From Campylobacterota bacterium (GTDB taxonomy: Bacteria > Campylobacterota > Campylobacteria > Campylobacterales > Sulfurovaceae): DNA of 19,852 nucleotides. The notes beneath the pieces are model-generated. The model ran no database searches and was not told the DNA's origin. It worked only from the letters and a program-made list of their open reading frames with translations. This document shows, piece by piece, positions 13,820 to 19,852 of this stretch; position 1 is the first letter of the stretch; the number at the start of each line of letters is the position of its first letter. Both the position numbers and the translations under genes were made by a program. The stretch lies in the NCBI GenBank assembly GCA_011330645.1, contig DRQB01000215.1, positions 1 through 19,852 on the forward strand, written 5' to 3'.

Positions 13820-15739
13820 ATGACGATTTTAGAAAAAGCACTTGAAGCCAGAAGTAAGAAAGTAAATAAAGTAGAAACCACCAAAGCACTCAAAATGCCT
13901 ATGGATGTACATGCCAAACTTGAGGAAATCGCTGCAGGAGGGTATGAAAACCTTGCCCCTGAAGATGGTGGATACTTTTTAAAATGTTTTGGTCTCTTTG
14001 ACAAAGGTGAAGACTTTATGCTCCGTGTCCGTGTACCAGCAGGGCAACTTACTTACGAACAAGCCAAACGCATTGGAGAATTGGCAAAAGAGTATGGTAA
14101 TGACTACATCGACATCACCACACGTATGCAAGTAGAGCTTCGTTATTTACAGATAGCAGACATCGCTAAAGTCTTGGCATCACTCAAAGAAGTAGGCATC
14201 ACTACCTTCCAAACAGGTGTCGATAACCTACGTAACATTGTGACTGACCCTTTAGATGGTATCGCTTATGATAATATTATTGAGACAATGCCTATAATAG
14301 AAGAACTTCAAAATATCTTTTTAGAAAACCCTGAATGGATTTCAGTATTGCCTCGTAAATTTAACACAGGTATCATTGGTTCACTCTCTAACTCATGTAA
14401 TATCTTTGGACATGACTGTAACTTTGTGTTGGCACAGAAAGATGGTATCTTTGGATTTAACATCTACCTTGGTGCGCGTGTAGGCATGCAAGCCAAAGAC
14501 GCAAACCTCTTTGTCACAGTCGATGAAGCGCCACTCTTTTACAAAGCACTCCTCACACTTTTTAAAACCTACGGATACAGAGACAACAGAAACAAAAATC
14601 GCTTAGTCTTTCTTATTAATGATATAGGTATGGATGCACTGATTGAAGCGATTAAAAAAGAGTCTGGACTAAACTTTGCAAGTGCGGGAACAACCATGGT
14701 TCAGTCACAAAACATCGCACTAGGAGCAAACAAAGTACTCGGACGTAATGGCAAGATGAACTACAAAATCATCGTACCCTCAGGTATTTTCACAGGCACA
14801 GACATGATGGTAACAGCCCAAGCAGCCAAAACCTATGGCGACGGAAACATCAGACTCACCTATGACCAAAATGTCTATGTTGTCAACATACCTACTGAAA
14901 ACATAGAAGCCTTTGAAGCTAGTGAAATAGTCAGTAACTATGCAAAATTTAATAACCTCTATTTTGCAGACATGATAGCCTGTGCAGGTACAGCTACCTG
15001 TAGCTTTGGGGTCATTCCTAACAAACCTGATGCTATTGAGATGGCACATTTTTTAAGTTCAGAGGTTGCCATAGAAAATGCCAATGTACGTATGAACTGG
15101 TCTGCCTGTCCTAAAGGATGTGGAGTGCATGGCATAGCAGACATAGGGTTTGAGGGATGTAAAGCAAAGTTAAGTGACGGTACCCGTGTCGATGGTGTAC
15201 ATATCTTCTTGGGTGGTAAAATCACTCGTGAAGCCCAAGAAGCACATGCCTTACATAAGGCATTGCCTATTACAGAAGCAAAACACCATGTGAAGTATCT
15301 TCTTAAAACGTATGCAGCGCATAAACAGAGAGCTGAAACCTATGAAGCTTTTGATGATAGATTTTTGTCACGTAACTATAGCTTTCAGGCTTTAGCATTT
15401 TTTACCAAAATAAATTATATACTCAATGACAAATTGGGCTTAAATGTTATGCTCGAACTCGATGCAGAGCCAAAGAGTAGTAAACGTGAAGAGTATGAAC
15501 TCTTTACTTTTGGACTACAACTCTTTAAACTTCTTACAGGAGAAAAAAGATTTGAGTCAGTCGTTGGATTGGAAGCAACCAAAGTACGTCCAAGAAAAAT
15601 AAAAAGAGATGAAGTTACAAAACTCAATCCAAAAGTACCTGCAAAACTCTCAGAAGTCATCTACAACATGACACACGAAAAAAAGAGTGAAAGAGCCTCT
15701 GTTTTCTCTGAGTTATTAGTGGCATTGAAAGAAGTATAA
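13820..15739 (+). CDS. nirA: Siroheme [4Fe-4S] nitrite reductase (assimilatory) with kinase-like C-terminal extension
   Basis: This 639-residue cytoplasmic protein shows the two-repeat sulfite/nitrite reductase layout. The N-terminal ferrodoxin-like half carries DYIDITTRMQVELRYL, the first siroheme half contains SLSNSCNIFGHDC (188-200), and the second half has the cluster ligands C388, C394, C430 and C434 (CAGTATC and SACPKGCG). It should reduce nitrite to ammonium with six electrons from ferredoxin or a similar donor. Sulfite reduction is the main alternative, but the nitrate transporter and nitrate reductase neighbours favour nitrite. Typical members are about 510-550 residues. Here roughly 120 residues are added (about 521-639), the last 84 of which resemble a Ser/Thr kinase C-lobe, described under findings. 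The start has AGGA 9 nt upstream. It overlaps the next gene by one base. Confidence 0.9.
   Translation: MTILEKALEARSKKVNKVETTKALKMPMDVHAKLEEIAAGGYENLAPEDGGYFLKCFGLFDKGEDFMLRVRVPAGQLTYEQAKRIGELAKEYGNDYIDITTRMQVELRYLQIADIAKVLASLKEVGITTFQTGVDNLRNIVTDPLDGIAYDNIIETMPIIEELQNIFLENPEWISVLPRKFNTGIIGSLSNSCNIFGHDCNFVLAQKDGIFGFNIYLGARVGMQAKDANLFVTVDEAPLFYKALLTLFKTYGYRDNRNKNRLVFLINDIGMDALIEAIKKESGLNFASAGTTMVQSQNIALGANKVLGRNGKMNYKIIVPSGIFTGTDMMVTAQAAKTYGDGNIRLTYDQNVYVVNIPTENIEAFEASEIVSNYAKFNNLYFADMIACAGTATCSFGVIPNKPDAIEMAHFLSSEVAIENANVRMNWSACPKGCGVHGIADIGFEGCKAKLSDGTRVDGVHIFLGGKITREAQEAHALHKALPITEAKHHVKYLLKTYAAHKQRAETYEAFDDRFLSRNYSFQALAFFTKINYILNDKLGLNVMLELDAEPKSSKREEYELFTFGLQLFKLLTGEKRFESVVGLEATKVRPRKIKRDEVTKLNPKVPAKLSEVIYNMTHEKKSERASVFSELLVALKEV
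15485..15736 (+). other. Kinase C-lobe-like tail of NirA (residues 556-639)
   Basis: Residues 560-578 (ELFTFGLQLFKLLTGEKRF) align without gaps to 427-445 of the kinase encoded at 10585-12216 (EVYAIGVTLYEALTQKYPF, subdomain IX). After a 3-residue offset, TKLNPKVPAKLSEVI aligns to SKLNPKIPKWLESVI, and the alignment runs on ungapped through the subdomain XI Arg (R625 with R489, then SVFSELL with NYSEMQ). No N-lobe, catalytic loop or DFG is found in this tail, so it cannot be an active kinase. The alignment was made by eye. Confidence 0.65.
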
Positions 15740-17346
15740 TGACTGTAGAACCACTTACAGAAAACACACCCTTATCGGACTTCATCAACCACAAAACCAA
15801 CACTGGAATGCAGTGTGGAAACTACAGCATCGACCTGCCGGAACTTCAAACGGGAGAGCAGTACCGTTTTCACTTTGATGCAACTGCCTGTGTAGGCTGT
15901 CACTGTTGTGAAGTAGCATGTAACGAACAAAATGCAAACCCAGATGACATCAAATGGCGTCGTGTGGGTGAGATGGAGATGGGAGAGTTTCCAGATACCC
16001 TGCAACTCTTCAACTCTATGTCTTGTAACCATTGTATAGAACCTGAGTGTCTCATAGGCTGTCCTACAGAGTCCTACATCAAATTTGACAACGGTATCGT
16101 CTGGCATGATGACCCTAGCTGTATTGGCTGTCAATACTGTACATGGAACTGCCCTTACGAAGTACCTACATTCAACAAAGAACGAGGCATCGTGACCAAA
16201 TGTCATATGTGTGCAGACAAACTCGAAGTTGGGCAGACGCCTGCGTGTGTACAAGCCTGTCCAAGTAATGCCATAGAGATAGAAGTCTTTAATGTCAAAC
16301 AGTGGTTAGACGAAGATATGGCAAAAGAGGGTGTCGCCCCTCACCTGCCAAATATAGAGATAACCAAACCAACCACACGTTACACCCTGCCAGAGCTAAA
16401 AGAGGGAGAAGAGCTTCGCATCGCAGATGAGCATCTACTGAAACCTGCGCACCCTGAGTTACCTCTAGTCTTTATGACGGTACTTACACAAGTGAGTTTG
16501 GGTGCATTTTTGGCTCTGTTTTTAGGGCAACTTCTCTTTAGTTTAGGGTTTAACCTCCCTAAACCAAACTTAGCCATGGCAATACTAGCATTTCTACCTG
16601 CTGCCATTGGATTACCTCTCTCTGCCCTACACTTAGGTAGACCAGGTATGGCAATGATGGCAATGAAAAACTGGCGTACCTCATGGCTCAGCCGTGAAGC
16701 CATCGCGTTAGGTGCATTTACAGGATTGGCTTCTGTGGTAGCTGTACTTTACTTCTTTGAGGTGGGTGGATTTGCACTGCTCTTTGTAGAGGTCATTACC
16801 CTAGCTATAGGTATCTACGGTATCTACGCACAGTCAATGATATACCGCATTAAAGCACGTCCAAGCTGGAACAGAAAAGCCACGACTAAAAAGTTCTTTG
16901 GTTCAGGGTACATCGGGTTCTTGCTCATCGCCACAGCACTACTCATAGCCAACGGTGCACAAGGTGTCATGGTTCTGCTAGCTATCACCCTACTCGTAGG
17001 TATGTTACAAGCCCTAGTCATACTAGAAGAGGTGATGTTCTACCGACACCTAGACAAAGAAGACCCACTCTACTACCAATACAACAGAAGCCGTATCCTG
17101 CTTCAGGAACATTTCGGTAGAGTTAAGAAATTTAGGGTGTACTCTTTGGCAGTGTTTGCACTAGGCTTACCACTCTTGGCTATCTTGTTTACTGCAAGTG
17201 GTTTGGTAGGACTTTCCATTGCAACACTCATCATAGCCACACTCGGTGCATTCGCATCAGAATTAAGTGGTCGTTACCTGTTCTACAGAACAGTCGTACC
17301 ACTAGGACTAGCAGGGAACTTCTTTGCTGGTAATCAGAGACATTAG
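15739..17346 (+). CDS. Fused DmsB-like 4x[4Fe-4S] and DmsC-like membrane anchor subunit
   Basis: This 535-residue protein joins two subunits. Residues 45-180 hold four Cys groups: C51/54/57/61, C96/99/104/108, C128/131/134/138 and C155/158/170/174, the DmsB pattern for four [4Fe-4S] clusters. From about 240 on there are about eight membrane helices with the DmsC family motif LSALHLGRP (294-302) and SWLSREAIALGAF. DmsC-type anchors oxidise menaquinol and pass electrons through DmsB to a molybdoenzyme. Here the partner should be the molybdopterin protein encoded 13 nt downstream. No Tat signal is present on either protein, so the iron-sulfur domain should face the cytoplasm. Translation is coupled to nirA by a TAATG overlap. 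The alternative is a true DMSO/thiosulfate-type reductase, less likely in this context. Confidence 0.88.
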   Translation: MTVEPLTENTPLSDFINHKTNTGMQCGNYSIDLPELQTGEQYRFHFDATACVGCHCCEVACNEQNANPDDIKWRRVGEMEMGEFPDTLQLFNSMSCNHCIEPECLIGCPTESYIKFDNGIVWHDDPSCIGCQYCTWNCPYEVPTFNKERGIVTKCHMCADKLEVGQTPACVQACPSNAIEIEVFNVKQWLDEDMAKEGVAPHLPNIEITKPTTRYTLPELKEGEELRIADEHLLKPAHPELPLVFMTVLTQVSLGAFLALFLGQLLFSLGFNLPKPNLAMAILAFLPAAIGLPLSALHLGRPGMAMMAMKNWRTSWLSREAIALGAFTGLASVVAVLYFFEVGGFALLFVEVITLAIGIYGIYAQSMIYRIKARPSWNRKATTKKFFGSGYIGFLLIATALLIANGAQGVMVLLAITLLVGMLQALVILEEVMFYRHLDKEDPLYYQYNRSRILLQEHFGRVKKFRVYSLAVFALGLPLLAILFTASGLVGLSIATLIIATLGAFASELSGRYLFYRTVVPLGLAGNFFAGNQRH

Positions 17347-17359
17347 GAAAGGGGACAAT

Positions 17360-19672
17360 ATGAGTTTAATACAAAAAGCAAAAGACTTCCTCGGCTTCGA
17401 TATCAAAGAAGACAAATACGCACTTGTAGATGACCCCATCTTCGGAAAAATGGCTAAAGACAAAGCACCTGACAAATGGGTACGCTCTACCTGTGGTTAC
17501 TGTGGTGTAGGATGTGGAATGTACATTGGGGTAAAAAACGGTAAAGCCGTTTACTCCAAAGGTGACCCACTTCACTCTGTGAACTTTGGCACACTTTGCC
17601 CTAAGGGACTTAGTGAACATAAGATGGTTTACGCAGACTCACGTGTACAGGCACCACTCATACGTAAAAATGGAGAGTTGACTCCAAGTACATGGGAAGA
17701 GACTTTTAAACATACTTCTGATGAGTTCAAACGAATCCAGGCAGAGCATGGTAAGGGTGCGGTAGCTGTCATCTCTACGGGACAGTTACTGACTGAAGAC
17801 TTTTATGCACTTGGCAAGTTTGTACAACTGGGACTTGAGACTAACAACTATGATGGGAACACCACGCTTTGTATGGCTTCAGCTGTGATGGGTTACAAAC
17901 AGACCTTTGGATCTGATGGACCTACAGGATGTTATGAAGACTTTGAAAAAGCTGATGTCATTATGCTTATAGGGGCAAACATCGCTGATAATCACCCTAT
18001 TTTGAAGCTTCACATTGCTAAAAATGAACAAGTCACGGGTAAAAAACCTACCATCATTGTGGTAGACCCTCGCAAGTCAAAGACAGCACAGATGGCAGAC
18101 ATCTTTGTGCCTCTTAAACCTCGTTCTGATTTGGCACTCATCAATGGACTCTGTTACATCATCTTTGAGCAAGGGTGGGAAGATGAAAAGTTTATACGTG
18201 AACGTACCAATGGATATGTGGAGTTCAAGAAGCACATACTAGCTAACTACCCTCCACAAGAAGTAGCTGAGATAACAGGCATTGATGTAAAAGAACTCTA
18301 CAATCTAGCCAAAATCTACTCACAAGCAGATGCCGTGATGTCTGCATGGACAATGGGCGTGAACCAAAGTAGTATTGGGACAGACACTGTATCTGCCATC
18401 TGTAACCTTGCCCTCATTACAGGCAATGTTGGACGTGAAGGTGCAAGCCCTATGTCTATCACAGGGCAATGTAACGCCATGGGAACACGTGAATTTGGAT
18501 TTACCTCTTCCATACCTGGGTACAGAAACTACGGTTCAGATGCAGATAGACAAGCTTTTGCAGACATCGTCAATGTACCTGTAGATTTGGTACCTAACAA
18601 ACGGGGGTATGCTTATCCTCAAATCATCGATGCCATTAACCGTGGGGAGATAAAAGCCTTATGGGTAGTGGCTACCAATCCACTAGTGAGTTACCCAGAC
18701 CAAAATGCCTTGCGTGAAGCCCTCAAAAAGCTAGATATACTCGTAGTACAAGATGCCTTTATGTCTGACACCGCGCAGATAGCAGACGTGGTTTTCGCTG
18801 CTGCTACATGGTCTGAAAAAGAAGGATGTTACACGAACTCTGAGAGACGCTGTAACCTTGCGAAGAAAGCTGTGGAACCATTGGGAGATAGTAAAGCCGA
18901 CCTTGACATAGTCTTAGAATTTTCTAAATACTTTGAAGACAAACATGAACTGCTTTTTAAAGCGTTACAAACACCTAGAGATGTCTTTAATGAGATTAAA
19001 AAGGTAAGTAAAGGACAACTCTGTGACTACTCTGAGATGTCTTATGAGAAGATAGAACAACTTGGTGGCATACAGTGGCCATGTAATGAGCAAGCTCCAG
19101 AGGGAACCAAACGTCTCTACTCTCCTGATATGCCATGTAGAACAGCTGATGGAAAAGCCAGCCTACTCCCAGTAGAGTGGATACCATTAAGTGAAATGGC
19201 ATGTAAAGGTCTGCCACTTATCCTTAACACAGGACGAACCGTAGAGCAATTTCATACCCGTACCAAGACAGGAACCATAGGTATACTCGATGCCCTGGCC
19301 CCTGAAGCATGGGTAGACTTAAGCCCTAAAGATGCACTCAAGCTACAAGTAAAAAGTGGCGACCGTATAGCACTTTCAGGAACACGTGGTCGTGTAGAAG
19401 ATGTCATCGTTAAAGTAAGTGAGACAGTACGAGAAGGAAATGTTTTTGTACCTTTCCACTTTAACGAGCAACTCATCAACAATATCACCATCCCAGAGTT
19501 TGATCCTAAGTCATTTGAACCAAACTACAAACAGTGTGCCGTGCAACTTCACTCTGAAGCAGTACCTGAGGGTATAGAGTATGAAGAGGTAGAAATATCT
19601 GGTTATTTGGAAGGTGTGAAGGTGTATGAAGAGGAAGTGTTGGTGGATGAGAAGATTCACTCTTCGTCATAG
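17360..19672 (+). CDS. narB: Cytoplasmic molybdopterin nitrate reductase, assimilatory type
   Basis: I chose the ATG at 17360, preceded by AAAGGGG, giving 770 residues; an upstream start at 17324 would overlap the previous gene and lacks a ribosome site. An N-terminal [4Fe-4S] site uses C45, C48, C52 and C80 (TCGYCGVGCG ... GTLCPKG). The molybdenum ligand is expected at C171 in TTLCMASAVMGYKQTFGSDG, a sequence close to NapA/NarB/NasA nitrate reductases. The C-terminal molybdopterin-dinucleotide-binding domain begins around NTGRTVEQFHTRTKTG. No Tat signal is present, so it acts in the cytoplasm, as assimilatory enzymes do. The extra [2Fe-2S] domain of some NasA proteins is absent; a Glu-rich tail (EYEEVEISGY onward) ends the protein. 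Formate dehydrogenase is the main alternative family; the context and LCMASA motif favour nitrate reductase. Confidence 0.87.
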   Translation: MSLIQKAKDFLGFDIKEDKYALVDDPIFGKMAKDKAPDKWVRSTCGYCGVGCGMYIGVKNGKAVYSKGDPLHSVNFGTLCPKGLSEHKMVYADSRVQAPLIRKNGELTPSTWEETFKHTSDEFKRIQAEHGKGAVAVISTGQLLTEDFYALGKFVQLGLETNNYDGNTTLCMASAVMGYKQTFGSDGPTGCYEDFEKADVIMLIGANIADNHPILKLHIAKNEQVTGKKPTIIVVDPRKSKTAQMADIFVPLKPRSDLALINGLCYIIFEQGWEDEKFIRERTNGYVEFKKHILANYPPQEVAEITGIDVKELYNLAKIYSQADAVMSAWTMGVNQSSIGTDTVSAICNLALITGNVGREGASPMSITGQCNAMGTREFGFTSSIPGYRNYGSDADRQAFADIVNVPVDLVPNKRGYAYPQIIDAINRGEIKALWVVATNPLVSYPDQNALREALKKLDILVVQDAFMSDTAQIADVVFAAATWSEKEGCYTNSERRCNLAKKAVEPLGDSKADLDIVLEFSKYFEDKHELLFKALQTPRDVFNEIKKVSKGQLCDYSEMSYEKIEQLGGIQWPCNEQAPEGTKRLYSPDMPCRTADGKASLLPVEWIPLSEMACKGLPLILNTGRTVEQFHTRTKTGTIGILDALAPEAWVDLSPKDALKLQVKSGDRIALSGTRGRVEDVIVKVSETVREGNVFVPFHFNEQLINNITIPEFDPKSFEPNYKQCAVQLHSEAVPEGIEYEEVEISGYLEGVKVYEEEVLVDEKIHSSS

Positions 19673-19673
19673 C

Positions 19674-19799
19674 TGTAGGGTGTTGTACCCTGCCCATCGG
19701 AAATACCCTTGGGGTGCACAACACCAAAAATATGAATTTTAATCAAAACTTTAATTCCACAATAAACTTCAAGGTGTTGTCATGGGACAACACCCTACA
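19674..19799. repeat. 126-bp element bounded by 13-bp perfect inverted repeats
   Basis: TGTAGGGTGTTGT (19674-19686) and ACAACACCCTACA (19787-19799) are perfect inverted copies. Inside, ACAACACC (19718-19725) pairs with the left end as an imperfect hairpin, and GGTGTTGTC-ATGG-GACAACACC (19773-19794) is a perfect 9-bp hairpin at the right end. The element therefore has four copies of one 8-mer, two in each orientation. It starts 2 bases after the narB stop and has no ORF. It may be a REP/MITE-like intergenic repeat, a bidirectional terminator, or both. Confidence 0.65.
19773..19794. terminator. Strong hairpin, candidate bidirectional terminator
   Basis: A perfect 9-bp stem with a 4-nt loop (ATGG) is followed on the plus strand by CTACAAAAATACTTTT rather than an uninterrupted T-run. 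It could end the nirA operon or a leftward gene entering from the right edge. The remaining bases 19800-19852 are AT-rich and hold no supportable gene. Confidence 0.4.
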
Positions 19800-19852
19800 A
19801 AAATACTTTTAAATCAAACAGAAGTAACTTTTCATCTTAATGCTCCCGCATC

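Noticed and set aside
17324..17359. Upstream start of the molybdoenzyme overlapping the DmsBC-like gene
   Set aside because: The ATG at 17360 has a strong AAAGGGG site, and the extra residues resemble no family N-terminus.
19800..19852. End of a leftward gene at the right edge
   Set aside because: Minus-strand frames all stop within the last 50 bases, but too few codons are visible to support any gene.

Overview
The window looks like a chromosomal segment of a Campylobacterota (Epsilonproteobacteria) organism, probably a Sulfurovum/Sulfurimonas-type bacterium. The reasons are low GC, the lolA / secA / LolC-type permease gene block, compact 1-nt gene overlaps, and protein sequences typical of that phylum. 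Species assignment is an inference; no search was run.

Left part (1-5643): a leftward operon encodes a LolA-type periplasmic lipoprotein chaperone, a one-helix coiled-coil membrane protein and a PPK2-type polyphosphate kinase that runs off the left edge. Divergent from it, secA and a LolC/E-type ABC permease are transcribed rightward with a 1-nt overlap. The lolA leader holds two nested perfect inverted repeats.

Middle (5644-10598): a small stand-alone CZB (zinc-binding) domain protein; a leftward pair encoding a secreted protein with degenerate internal repeats and an 891-aa AsmA/YhdP-like envelope protein; and a divergent mltG (YceG-type lytic transglycosylase). The 5' coding ends of mltG and the AsmA-like gene overlap head to head.

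Right part (10585-19672): a nitrate assimilation island. Leftward are a NarK/NasA-type nitrate transporter and a PP2C phosphatase/Ser-Thr kinase fusion protein with a C-terminal membrane anchor. Divergent and rightward are a siroheme nitrite reductase (nirA-like), a fused DmsB-DmsC-type iron-sulfur/membrane subunit and a molybdopterin nitrate reductase without export signal (narB/nasA-like). The logic would be nitrate import, reduction to nitrite by the molybdoenzyme with electrons possibly drawn from the quinol pool through the DmsBC-type subunit, then reduction to ammonium by NirA. The kinase/phosphatase is the only signalling gene in the island.

Most unusual: the nitrite reductase has a roughly 120-residue C-terminal extension whose last 84 residues align by eye with the C-lobe (subdomains IX-XI) of the Ser/Thr kinase encoded in the same island. 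No catalytic loop or DFG motif is seen in the tail. The narK-nirA divergent promoter region has a strong TTGATTAA/TTAATCAA dyad plus a third half-site. The window closes with a 126-bp element bounded by 13-bp perfect inverted repeats. No tRNA, rRNA, CRISPR array or transposase gene was seen.
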